Assembly (NCBI RefSeq): GCF_006539525.1
Contig: NZ_BJNE01000007.1
Location: 1 to 64,000 of the forward strand
Direction: 5' to 3'
DNA from: Glutamicibacter nicotianae
GTDB lineage: Bacteria; Actinomycetota; Actinomycetes; Actinomycetales; Micrococcaceae
DNA: 64,000 nucleotides
The notes under the pieces were generated by a model. It did not search any database. It was not told the DNA's origin and saw only the letters and a program-made list of their open reading frames with translations. A program made the position numbers and the translations under genes. Shown here one piece after another: positions 1 through 8,188 of this stretch; position 1 is the stretch's first letter, and each line of letters opens with the position of its first letter.

Positions 1-4
1 AAAG

Positions 5-79
5 TCGGGGTGACAGGATTCGAACCTGCGACCTCACGCTCCCAAAGCGCGCGCTCTAGCCAAGCTGAGCTACACCCCG
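5..79 (-). tRNA. tRNA-Pro (anticodon TGG)
   Basis: Read on the minus strand the sequence folds as a cloverleaf: acceptor CGGGGTG pairs with CACCCCG, the D arm begins TAGCTCAG, the anticodon loop is TTTGGGA (anticodon TGG), and the T arm contains GGTTCGAATCC. The CCA end is not encoded. It decodes CCA/CCN proline codons. Confidence 0.95.
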
Positions 80-706
80 GTGAAGTTCAGAAGAAAGCTT
101 GTTTCATCTGGACAAACCGCTTTGTAATCGGTTCGGGAATTTTTTGTTTCCCGTGCTGATCACAAGAAACTAAGTTACACGGGTTCGAACCAAAAGCAAA
201 ATCGAGGATTTTGCAAGTAGCACAATGACATCCGCGTAATTCCGCGGTTTTTCTCGTTTCACCTGCCTGGTTCGTTCCAGAAATCGCATATTCGTGAGTT
301 GAATTACAAGTGTATTCTCAACCTTCGGAATCCTCGTTCCCGGGTTAACGGACGCCGAGATCCCTCAAGGGAACCCACTGCCAGAGCCGTAAGCATAGCC
401 AAATCGATATTCCAAGGATTTGTGCACGTACGCTGCGCCTTCAAAAAAGCCGGCAGTAACCATGGGCAACTGCCGTGCACCGAGGCACGTTGGTGATTCC
501 CGGTTCACAATCTGGAAATCCGGCAAAATGTTCAAGCAATCGAAAGCGTATTTCAAGCACTCGATGGATGAGCTCGCCAGAAAACCGCGAAGCAACATCC
601 AAGGCCGATCATTTGGAGATGTCGCTCGGATAAGGGCAGCCCGTTTGAAGCGGCCAGTACCTCAGAATAAAAAGTTTGGAAGAACTGATTTTCTGCCGGG
701 TATGCG
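80..706. other. Intergenic region between two tRNA genes
   Basis: About 630 bp without a convincing gene; the small open frames here overlap each other in several frames and lack ribosome binding sites. It holds an 8-bp inverted repeat GCAAAATC/GATTTTGC at 196-214 and a plus-strand terminator-like hairpin at 232-252, described separately. The left part should contain the promoter of the minus-strand tRNA-Pro gene. Confidence 0.5.
232..252 (+). terminator. Orphan terminator-like hairpin
   Basis: CCGCG, a loop of six bases, CGCGG, then five T residues. The T run is on the plus strand, but the nearest genes (tRNA-Pro, tRNA-Gly) run on the minus strand, so no obvious transcript ends here. Short stem; could be chance. 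Confidence 0.3.
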
Positions 707-733
707 AAAAGGTCCCGCACAGCGGAACCTTTT
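707..733 (-). terminator. Terminator of tRNA-Gly
   Basis: Inverted repeat AAAAGGTTCCGC / GCGGGACCTTTT on the minus strand, 8 bp beyond the 3' end of tRNA-Gly. One position is a T-G wobble on the minus strand but an A-C mismatch on the plus strand, which favours a minus-strand transcript. Confidence 0.7.
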
Positions 734-740
734 CAAACGG

Positions 741-811
741 AGGGGATGACGGGAATCGAACCCGCGTCATTAGTTTGGAAGACTAAGGCTTTACCATTAA
801 GCTACATCCCC
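741..811 (-). tRNA. tRNA-Gly (anticodon TCC)
   Basis: Minus-strand cloverleaf with acceptor GGGGATG/CATCCCC, D arm TAGCTTAATGGTA, anticodon loop CTTCCAA (anticodon TCC) and T arm GCGGGTTCGATTCCCGT. A terminator follows and a promoter-like pair of hexamers precedes it. Confidence 0.95.
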
Positions 812-843
812 ATTTCGAAGCACCTGCGCTTCGAACAAGATTC

Positions 844-873
844 AGTCTAGACCATAAAACTCTTGCTTTGCAA
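844..873 (-). promoter_or_regulatory. Predicted promoter of tRNA-Gly
   Basis: On the minus strand a -35-like TTGCAA (868-873) is separated by 18 bp from a -10-like TAGACT (844-849). The predicted start would leave a leader of about 25 nt before the tRNA. Prediction from hexamer match only. Confidence 0.4.
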
Positions 874-997
874 ATCGAGGATTCCACGTCTCACTTGGGT
901 CCTCTCCCCTAGCACCCGTACGAAGGACTGGCCGGCAAAACACGCCGATAAGTCGGAACGAAAAGAATTCCATCCGTCTCATCGTGGCACTTACCGA

Positions 998-1966
998 CTA
1001 AGTCGAGTGGCGTTGACGAGGCCTCTTCTGACAGCGTGGGCACCAATACAACTTCCGAGCCGCGACTTCAGCCAGGGAAATCCGGGCCGAGCATTTACGA
1101 CACTGCATGCCTTGCCGTTGGTAAACGTAATACGCGTTGTCCGGCCAAATCACGCCCTGAGGGTCCCGGTCCTCGGGCAAGGTAGTAATGATCTTGCCAT
1201 CGCGAACACCGTCTTCCATGACGGAGACGATGTCCCACCAAAGTTTCTTGGTTTTCTGAGCACTTAGCTCATTCGCTGGCAGCGCCGGAGAAATACGATT
1301 CCGGAATAATGCTTCGGCACGGTAAATGTTCCCAACGCCGGAGATGACGGACTGATTCATTAGCGCGACGCCGATGGGAGTCTTCGTCTTCAACAGATTG
1401 GCACGAAATTCTTTGTGCCCTGCTTCAAGCAATGTTTCGGAGTCCGCGATGTCCGCTTGGCCCTTGGCGGCTCTAAACCGAACCGCAGAACCAATCAATG
1501 GATCCGGCCCCAGCTTATTCAGGTGCGCTTGAACCCGGTCATGATCCAACACCTCGCACGCCGTCGGCCCACGCAAATCCGCCCAACCATGCTCGGAAAC
1601 GATTCGTACCCGTACTGCGCCAACCGGCGCAGGCGGCCCGTTATACGATTCAGCGTCGGAAGTGGTGCCTGTTTCGCTTTCGCCAATCTTCCGTGGCGCA
1701 CCGATCGACGAGGCACCAGTAAAGTGCTGATCGCCGCCGAAACTGAAGGCACCATAGAGTCCTAAATGCACGCGAAGATACAAATCGTTGGAAAAACGGC
1801 AGAACAGTTGCTTGCCTTTGGCAAAGGCGTGCTCTAACTGGTGGCCATCGATTCGTTCCGCATCAGAACTGAAACGGCCTTGCGGGGACGAGACGAGAAC
1901 CCTTTGCCCGCCAAAGACATCGTCGAATTGGCGGGCAAGGCGGTGAAGGGAATGTCCTTCCGGCAC
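998..1966 (-). CDS. nei: Fpg/Nei-family DNA glycosylase (endonuclease VIII-like)
   Basis: 322 aa base-excision repair glycosylase/AP lyase. It starts MPEGHSLHRLA: the family uses the N-terminal proline (after Met removal) as Schiff-base nucleophile and the next Glu in catalysis. A C-terminal zinc finger is visible with Cys at 289, 292, 309 and 312. The His after PEG and length just above the usual ~270-300 aa fit the actinobacterial Nei2 branch rather than Fpg/MutM. It starts 2 bp after the stop of rpiB, so the two are probably co-transcribed. Nei versus Fpg substrate preference (oxidised pyrimidines versus 8-oxoG) is inferred from the N-terminus only. Confidence 0.9.
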   Translation of the reverse strand: MPEGHSLHRLARQFDDVFGGQRVLVSSPQGRFSSDAERIDGHQLEHAFAKGKQLFCRFSNDLYLRVHLGLYGAFSFGGDQHFTGASSIGAPRKIGESETGTTSDAESYNGPPAPVGAVRVRIVSEHGWADLRGPTACEVLDHDRVQAHLNKLGPDPLIGSAVRFRAAKGQADIADSETLLEAGHKEFRANLLKTKTPIGVALMNQSVISGVGNIYRAEALFRNRISPALPANELSAQKTKKLWWDIVSVMEDGVRDGKIITTLPEDRDPQGVIWPDNAYYVYQRQGMQCRKCSARISLAEVAARKLYWCPRCQKRPRQRHST

Positions 1967-1968
1967 GA

Positions 1969-2442
1969 CTACTCGATGACCTCGCCGGTAGTCTCGTATG
2001 CTGCGATCTTGCTGATGCGGCGTACATGGCGTTCAGCTTCGCTGAATGGCTCCGCAAGGAAGGCCTCGATAAGTTCTGCTGCTTCTTCCACCGAGTGCTG
2101 GCGCCCGCCTACAGCGATGACATTTGCATTGTTGTGTTCACGGGCGAGCTTGGCGGTGTCCAAGTTCCATGCCAGTGCAGCACGGATACCCTCGACCTTG
2201 TTAGCCGCAATCTGTTCGCCATTTCCCGATCCACCCAAAACGATGCCCAGCGCGTCCACGCCGGCACGCTGATCTTCGACGACCGCTAAGGCAGCGTTGA
2301 TGCAGAACGCCGGGTAGTCATCCTCTGGGTCGTAAGACTTCGGCCCATGGTTGACCATTTCGTAGCCCTTGGCCGTCAGGTGCTTCACCAGGTAATCGCT
2401 GAGCTCGAGTCCTGCATGGTCAGTGGCGATATGCACGCGCAT
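1969..2442 (-). CDS. rpiB: Ribose-5-phosphate isomerase B
   Basis: 157 aa RpiB/LacAB-family cytosolic enzyme that interconverts ribose 5-phosphate and ribulose 5-phosphate in the pentose phosphate pathway. Visible are the N-terminal ATDHAG motif (phosphate and ring-opening residues) and the GGSGNGEQIAANK segment; the Glu after GNG is the general base in actinobacterial RpiB, which lacks the catalytic Cys of the enterobacterial type. The start is supported by GAGGCA about 8 nt upstream. First gene of a probable rpiB-nei operon, divergent from pepN. Confidence 0.92.
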   Translation of the reverse strand: MRVHIATDHAGLELSDYLVKHLTAKGYEMVNHGPKSYDPEDDYPAFCINAALAVVEDQRAGVDALGIVLGGSGNGEQIAANKVEGIRAALAWNLDTAKLAREHNNANVIAVGGRQHSVEEAAELIEAFLAEPFSEAERHVRRISKIAAYETTGEVIE

Positions 2443-2731
2443 AATCTATTGCCTCATTTACTTGGGAGGGGTCTTTTACTGTCCTATCTAGGATAGCGAC
2501 CGCAGCACACACTCTCGCTACTTCGCAGCCTCACACCTTGGAGTATTAACCCAATAAGTCTTGCGCTCGTCCCAAAGCACGCAATTTACGGGAGTTATTG
2601 GAAAATTGAGTAAATTGTTCGGCCCAATGACTTGCGCAATGCCCCGTCGCAGGTGACACAATGGACAGATATTCAATATTCGTTTCACAACTTCCGCTGA
2701 TGGATAACCATCACCAAGAATTGGAGAACCC

Positions 2732-5287
2732 ATGCCAGGAATGAACCTCACTCGCGCGGAGGCCAGCGAACGCGCGAATCTGCTCAACGTTGACAGCTAC
2801 GAGGTAAGCCTGGATCTCACTCAGGGTGAGCGCGTCTTTTCTTCAAAAACTGTTGTTCGCTTCACCGCCACTGCCGGCGCGTCGACCTTCATTGATGCAG
2901 TCACCGATTCGGTACGCTCGATCAATCTCAACGGAGTAGAGCTGGACCCTGCCGAGCATTCCGATGGCATCCGCATTCAATTGCCGAACCTCGCCGCAGA
3001 AAACCTGCTGGTGATTGACGCAGACGCGCTGTACATGAACACCGGCGAGGGCCTGCATCGATTCGTTGACCCAGTGGACCAGGAAGTATACCTGTATACC
3101 CAGTTCGAGGTTGCGGACTGCCGGCGCATGTTCGCCGTCTTCGAACAACCCGATTTGAAAGCCACTTTCCAGTTCTCGGTAACCGCACCAAAATACTGGA
3201 ACGTAGTCTCCAACGCACCTACTCCCGAGCCAATCGAAAACGGCGATTCCGCTACCTGGGACTTTGCGCCGACCCAGCGCATCTCCTGCTATATCACCGC
3301 CCTGATTGCTGGCCCCTACCAAGTGGCCCGCGATTCCCTGGTTTCCTCCAGCGGACGCACCATTGAGCTCGGCGTCTTCGCCCGCGCATCAATGATGCAA
3401 TACCTGGACGTCGAGAACATCATGACTATCACCCGACAGGGCTTCGAATTCTATGAGAAGAACTTCGGCACTCCGTACCCGTTTGAGAAGTACGACCAGC
3501 TTTTCGTGCCGGAGTTCAACGCCGGAGCCATGGAGAACGCGGGAGCAGTGACCTTCCTCGAAGAATACGTCTTCCGGTCCCGGCCCACCGGCGCCATGGT
3601 GGAACGCCGCGCCATCACCATCCTGCACGAACTGGCCCACATGTGGTTCGGCGACCTGGTCACCATGAAGTGGTGGAACGATCTGTGGCTGAACGAATCA
3701 TTCGCCGAATTCATGTCCACGCTGGCCGCAGCGCAGAACACCGAGTTCACCAGTGCCTGGACCACCTTCAACACCTTGGAGAAGAACTGGGCCTACCGCC
3801 AGGACCAGCTGCCATCCACCCACCCAATCGTCGCCCCGATCAATGATCTGGAAGACGTCGAGGTCAACTTCGACGGCATCACCTACGCCAAGGGCGCTAG
3901 CGTTCTGCGACAGCTGGTAGCTTTCGTGGGCCAGGAAGAATTCATGTCAGGCGTGCGCGAGTACTTCTCCAAGCACGCCTGGTCAAACACCGAGCTGCCA
4001 GACCTGCTCAAGGAATTGGAAGCAGCCAGCGGCCGAGATCTGAGCGGTTGGGGCGCTCAATGGCTGGAAACTGCTGGAGTGAACACGCTCAAGGCGGAGA
4101 TAGCTATCGATGAAGACGGCGCCATCTCTTCCTTCGCCATCCGCCAGTCCGCAGTGGCGGAGCATCCGACCCTGCGCCAGCATCGTCTAGCCGTAGGCTT
4201 CTACTCGCTGGGCGAGGCTGGCGTGCTGCAGCGAGTGCACCGCGAGGAACTTGATATCGATGGCGAACTCACCGAAGTTCCAGCGCTTGTTGGCCGGCAA
4301 CGTCCGGATTTGGTCCTGCTCAACGACGATGACCTGACGTATGCCAAGATTCGCTTGGATGAAGTTTCCTTGGCCACTGCCACAGAGCATCTGAAGGACT
4401 TCGAAGAGTCGCTGCCTCGGACCTTGGTCTGGTCTGCGGCCTGGGATTCTGTGCGAGATGCCGAAGCACCTGCGAGCACATACGTCCAATTGCTGCTGAA
4501 CAACATTGGCCACGAAGTAGATTCCACCGTGATCATGGTGCTGCTGCGCCAGCTGAACACCTCACTGGACCTCTACGTCGCGCCCGAACACAGCGAAGAG
4601 CTTTCGGTTCAGGCTGCAGACCGTCTGTGGCAACTGGCCTCCGAGGCTGAAGCCGGTTCGGACGCACAGCTGCAGTTCGTAAAGGCCTTTGCCCACCGCT
4701 CGCGCACCACCGCGCAGCTGGACCAGGTCAAAAGCCTGTTCGACGGCTCGGCAAGCTTGGCAGGCCTCGTAGTGGACACCGATTTGCGTTGGTCCTTGGC
4801 CATTGCGCTGAGTGCTGGCGGCTACATGAGCGATGCCGATCTCGACGCCGTTCTGGCCAACGACGATACCGCCAAGGGCAAGGCGTCGTGGTACACAGCG
4901 CGGGCTTCCCGACCCACTGCTGAATCGAAAGCAGAGGCATTCGCGGCTGCAACCGCAGCCAACCTGTCCAACGATCAGCAAAGCGCAGTTATTACCGGTT
5001 TCAACAACGTGCACGACAACACGCTGATCGCCGGCTACGCAGAGGAGTACTTCGGGTTGCTCGTCAATGCCTGGGAATCCTACTCCCACGAGATGGCCAA
5101 GCAGATCCTGCTGGGCTTCTACCCTAGCTCCAACGTTTCGGAGGAAACCTTGAAGCAGACGGATGAATTCCTGGAGTCCTTGGGCTCCAAGCACGCCGCG
5201 ATGCGCCGATTGCTGGTGGAGTCGCGTGCCGACGTCGTCCGCGCGCTAGCCGCACGCAAGGCCGATGCGTTGGTTCCAGGAATCTAG
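2732..5287 (+). CDS. pepN: Aminopeptidase N (M1 family)
   Basis: 851 aa cytosolic zinc aminopeptidase that removes N-terminal residues from peptides. The exopeptidase motif GAMENAG lies near residue 264 and the zinc site HELAH near 298 with its downstream Glu in the WLNESFAEF segment. A long C-terminal ERAP1-like helical domain follows from about residue 530. Length is typical of actinobacterial PepN. GGAGAA precedes the ATG. Divergent from rpiB across about 290 bp that must carry both promoters; a strong hairpin follows the stop. Confidence 0.95.
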   Translation: MPGMNLTRAEASERANLLNVDSYEVSLDLTQGERVFSSKTVVRFTATAGASTFIDAVTDSVRSINLNGVELDPAEHSDGIRIQLPNLAAENLLVIDADALYMNTGEGLHRFVDPVDQEVYLYTQFEVADCRRMFAVFEQPDLKATFQFSVTAPKYWNVVSNAPTPEPIENGDSATWDFAPTQRISCYITALIAGPYQVARDSLVSSSGRTIELGVFARASMMQYLDVENIMTITRQGFEFYEKNFGTPYPFEKYDQLFVPEFNAGAMENAGAVTFLEEYVFRSRPTGAMVERRAITILHELAHMWFGDLVTMKWWNDLWLNESFAEFMSTLAAAQNTEFTSAWTTFNTLEKNWAYRQDQLPSTHPIVAPINDLEDVEVNFDGITYAKGASVLRQLVAFVGQEEFMSGVREYFSKHAWSNTELPDLLKELEAASGRDLSGWGAQWLETAGVNTLKAEIAIDEDGAISSFAIRQSAVAEHPTLRQHRLAVGFYSLGEAGVLQRVHREELDIDGELTEVPALVGRQRPDLVLLNDDDLTYAKIRLDEVSLATATEHLKDFEESLPRTLVWSAAWDSVRDAEAPASTYVQLLLNNIGHEVDSTVIMVLLRQLNTSLDLYVAPEHSEELSVQAADRLWQLASEAEAGSDAQLQFVKAFAHRSRTTAQLDQVKSLFDGSASLAGLVVDTDLRWSLAIALSAGGYMSDADLDAVLANDDTAKGKASWYTARASRPTAESKAEAFAAATAANLSNDQQSAVITGFNNVHDNTLIAGYAEEYFGLLVNAWESYSHEMAKQILLGFYPSSNVSEETLKQTDEFLESLGSKHAAMRRLLVESRADVVRALAARKADALVPGI

Positions 5288-5296
5288 GGTCGTTCA

Positions 5297-5345
5297 GGTG
5301 GTGGCTTCTTCCGCTCAATGCGGAAGTAGCCACCACCTTGTGGTT
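5297..5345 (+). terminator. Terminator after pepN
   Basis: An 18-bp stem (one mismatch) built from GGTGGTGGCTTCTTCCGC and its complement with a 5-nt loop begins 10 bp after the pepN stop; the T-rich tail is weak (TTGTGGTT). Confidence 0.75.
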
Positions 5346-5365
5346 AAAAGTGGGAGAATGGATTC

Positions 5366-5842
5366 ATGGACCTCTCGCAACATGAATACCGGGTGGGCCT
5401 CGAATGGACCGGCAATCGTGGAACCGGAACCGAAAGCTACCGAAGCTACGGTCGCGACCATGTATTGCGTGCATCGGGGTTGCCAGAATTGCCAGGCACC
5501 GCGGATCCAACCTTCCACGGGGATCGCGATCGCTGGAATCCAGAACAGCTTTTGCTAGCTGCCCTGAGCCAATGCCACATGCTCTCGTACCTCCATGTAG
5601 CAGTCACCCATGGCGTGAATGTGACCGCTTACACGGATGATGCCTATGGAACTTTGCGCCTTAACCGAGATAACAGCGGTGAGTTCACCCAGGTCATGCT
5701 GCGGCCCACAGTCCATCTTGCCGATGAATCCCAGCGCGAGCTTGCCGATTCGCTCCACGCCCAAGCAAACAAGGTTTGCTTCATCGCCCGGTCTGTCAAC
5801 TTCCCGGTTCTCCACGAGCCGGTTGCCCCTAGCGCCTCCTGA
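5366..5842 (+). CDS. OsmC/Ohr-family protein
   Basis: 158 aa OsmC-fold protein. The two redox cysteines expected for thiol-dependent peroxide reduction are present at C70 (in LAALSQCHM) and C138 (in NKVCFIARS). Family members detoxify organic hydroperoxides in the cytosol. It is followed after 12 bp by a haemoglobin gene with its own GAGG ribosome site, suggesting a small stress-related transcription unit. Whether it is OsmC or Ohr cannot be told from sequence alone; substrate is not known. Confidence 0.88.
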   Translation: MDLSQHEYRVGLEWTGNRGTGTESYRSYGRDHVLRASGLPELPGTADPTFHGDRDRWNPEQLLLAALSQCHMLSYLHVAVTHGVNVTAYTDDAYGTLRLNRDNSGEFTQVMLRPTVHLADESQRELADSLHAQANKVCFIARSVNFPVLHEPVAPSAS

Positions 5843-5854
5843 GGAAATTTACGA

Positions 5855-6373
5855 ATGACTGAAAACCAGCCCACGGCCTCCGACCGCAAGAAGGATCCCT
5901 TCAGCAATCCGTTGGTTCTAGGCCGCTCCAGCCAAGAGTTCTTGGATGCCGCAGAGGCACCGATTGATGTTGCCGACTTCCCGGGAACCTTTTATGCAGA
6001 AGTCGGCGGCCGTGAGGTATTCGCGCAGTTAACGAAGAATTTCTATAGTTCAGTTGCCGAAGATGCAGACTTCCGGCGGATGTATCCGGAAAAGGAACTT
6101 CATGCTGCACAGGTTCGACTCCAGCTGTTCCTGGAACAATACTGGGGCGGTCCAACGACTTTCTCCGAGCATCGTGGTCACCCGCGACTGCGCATGCGCC
6201 ATGCCAACTACCCAGTGAACAGCCACTATCGTGACGTGTGGCTGGGCCACATGAATAAGGCTATCGACCAACTCGAGCTGCCGATGCTGCAAGCAGATAC
6301 TTTGCGCGATTATTTTGAGCGCGCAGCCCACTCGCTGCTGAACACTCCGGACGGACACCAGAGCCTGCTCTAG
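5855..6373 (+). CDS. glbO: Group II truncated haemoglobin
   Basis: 172 aa. The globin core (FYAEVGGREVF ... FLEQYWGGP ... HPRLRMRHANYPV) matches trHbO proteins of actinobacteria, including the YWGGP turn and the proximal-helix RMRHAxxPI/V segment that supplies the haem-ligating His. A non-globin leader of about 45 residues precedes the domain. TrHbO proteins bind O2 tightly and are linked to respiration and redox protection. Probably co-expressed with the OsmC gene upstream. Confidence 0.92.
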   Translation: MTENQPTASDRKKDPFSNPLVLGRSSQEFLDAAEAPIDVADFPGTFYAEVGGREVFAQLTKNFYSSVAEDADFRRMYPEKELHAAQVRLQLFLEQYWGGPTTFSEHRGHPRLRMRHANYPVNSHYRDVWLGHMNKAIDQLELPMLQADTLRDYFERAAHSLLNTPDGHQSLL

Positions 6374-6383
6374 AAAATATGGA

Positions 6384-6410
6384 CTAGAACCGCCAAACGG
6401 CGAATTCTAG
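6384..6410. terminator. Hairpin between convergent genes
   Basis: CTAGAA...TTCTAG outer stem and CGCC/GGCG inner stem with small bulges, between the convergent globin gene and the minus-strand gene at 6430. Weak T tract; possible shared terminator. Confidence 0.4.
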
Positions 6411-6429
6411 CCCATTTCTCTAATTCGGC

Positions 6430-7089
6430 TTAGACGAGCAGTGAAGCCTTGCGCACCAGGACGTGCCCTCGTTCGTTGCTCAGTCGAGTCCAGCTGCCGT
6501 TGCGAAGTACTCGGCACTGTCCGCCAGGAATCAAGAATCCCAGCGCATGCATGGCAAATGCAGCGCCCATCGGAATTTCCATTCCCACGTCTGGCACCTG
6601 TGTCGACCAGATTCGCTGGCGCACCTGCACTAGCACCGGCAATCCAGGGTTTTCGGGCAACGCCTGGGCCACGGCGTCGATGCCGCTTTGAGCTGAGGAC
6701 GACAATGTGTCGTTCGCTACGGCCCCAGCGTCTTCCCAACCGGAAACGGGAACTGAGATCCCGGCCCATTTTGGATTCTCTTCAACCGGCGGGAGGGAGA
6801 ATTCAACGGACGTCTCCCCCATGCGGGCAAGGCGATCTTGAATGGAAGCCAGAGAGTAACTGGCATTGACTTCCGCAGGCTGGGCCAGGCGATGCACGCG
6901 CATCCCGAGAATGGTGTAACCACCCTGCCCTAGATCAGCAGGGACAAGAATCGGTACATAGACTGCTAAAGCCGTCTTTCGGGCGACGAATTGGGCCGCG
7001 CCATCCTCAATCGTCTTCGCGCGGCTAATAAAGTTCGCTAAGTCGCTTACTGAATTGCTGTCGTCGAAATTCACTGCATCACTCGCCAT
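6430..7089 (-). CDS. Conserved-looking hypothetical protein
   Basis: 219 aa, not recognised. No signal peptide, membrane helix or obvious catalytic motif. Composition is Ala/Val-rich with alternating hydrophobic stretches (for example TALAVYVPILVPADLG), which suggests a soluble alpha/beta protein. It stands alone between the globin and tesB genes. No function is proposed. Confidence 0.7.
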   Translation of the reverse strand: MASDAVNFDDSNSVSDLANFISRAKTIEDGAAQFVARKTALAVYVPILVPADLGQGGYTILGMRVHRLAQPAEVNASYSLASIQDRLARMGETSVEFSLPPVEENPKWAGISVPVSGWEDAGAVANDTLSSSAQSGIDAVAQALPENPGLPVLVQVRQRIWSTQVPDVGMEIPMGAAFAMHALGFLIPGGQCRVLRNGSWTRLSNERGHVLVRKASLLV

Positions 7090-7263
7090 ACATTCATAAT
7101 CTCACGTAGCCACAGCGATGTGCGGCGAGTTTGCTCATGGCGTGATATCGACCGAGGATACGTATAGTTTTCCTATGAGACCGAATTTCCATGAGAAATT
7201 GTTACTTTCAAGTAACATTGACCCTGGTTCAGTTCCAGTAGCGCATGACGAGGAGCCCGCACA

Positions 7264-8157
7264 GTGACCGAAGACTTAGGCACCACCCAGATCCTGCTGG
7301 ATCTATTGAACCTGGATGGAGAAGACCAGGCGCGCACAGATGAGGATATCTTCATCGGTCATACCCCTGCTCAGAATCGACCCCGCGTTTTCGGAGGACA
7401 GGTTCTAGCCCAGTCCATAATCGCTGCCACGCGCACCATCGAGCCGACCCGTGCCATCCATTCCCTGCACGGATACTTCTTGCGCCCGGGAGACCCGAAC
7501 CAGACCATTACCTTCGGCGTACAGCGCTTGCGCGATGGCCGCTCATTCTCCGCTCGCAGAGTGCACGCTTACCAAAACGGCGAACCGATCTTGTCGATGA
7601 TCACCTCGTTCCAAGAGCCTGCCATCGGCTTGGAGCATCATGATCCGATGCCCATCGATGTCCCAGAGCCGGAGTCGCTTCCGACGACAGCGGATCTCGT
7701 GGGCCACTTTGACCACCCGGTAGCCAAGGAATGGGCATTCGAACGGCCCTTCGACGTACGTCATGTTTCCGAACCGATTTATCTACCTGGCAATTCGAGC
7801 AAGATCGCCGATAGCGCGGTCTGGCTCCGCACTACGTCGGCAATGCCAGATGACTTGTCGCTTCACCGCGCAGCTTTGGCGTATGCCAGCGACTACATGT
7901 TGCTTGAACCCGCACTGAGAGCCCATGGTGTGCCGTGGGTTCATCGCGGGTTGAGCATCGCCAGCCTCGACCACGCGATGTGGTGGCATCGAGATTTCCG
8001 TGTTGATGAATGGCTGCTCTACGTACTTCATTCTCCATCGGCGTCTTCAGCCCGTGGGCTTGGAACTGGAAAGTTCTACAACAAAGCCGGCGAGCTGGTC
8101 GCTACCGTCGCCCAAGAAGGCATGATTCGCCTGCCCGAGTTCTCGGACGGACACTAG
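7264..8157 (+). CDS. tesB: Acyl-CoA thioesterase II
   Basis: 297 aa double-hotdog thioesterase that hydrolyses acyl-CoA to free acid and CoA. Typical segments are RVFGGQVLAQSIIAA in the first hotdog, HSLHGYFLRPGDP, and the second hotdog with SLDHAMWWHRDF and WLLYVLHSP. Start is GTG with GAGGAG 8 nt upstream. Length is in the TesB range of about 285-300 aa. Monocistronic: it faces the fusion gene at 8189 tail to tail with 31 bp between stops. Confidence 0.93.
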   Translation: MTEDLGTTQILLDLLNLDGEDQARTDEDIFIGHTPAQNRPRVFGGQVLAQSIIAATRTIEPTRAIHSLHGYFLRPGDPNQTITFGVQRLRDGRSFSARRVHAYQNGEPILSMITSFQEPAIGLEHHDPMPIDVPEPESLPTTADLVGHFDHPVAKEWAFERPFDVRHVSEPIYLPGNSSKIADSAVWLRTTSAMPDDLSLHRAALAYASDYMLLEPALRAHGVPWVHRGLSIASLDHAMWWHRDFRVDEWLLYVLHSPSASSARGLGTGKFYNKAGELVATVAQEGMIRLPEFSDGH

Positions 8158-8188
8158 TTACTTATCTGAAGCGCAGCGCCCGTGCAGT

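Noticed and set aside
863-1267. Plus-strand open frame opposite the end of nei
   Set aside because: Antisense to the zinc-finger end of the glycosylase, and its 5' part lacks a ribosome site.
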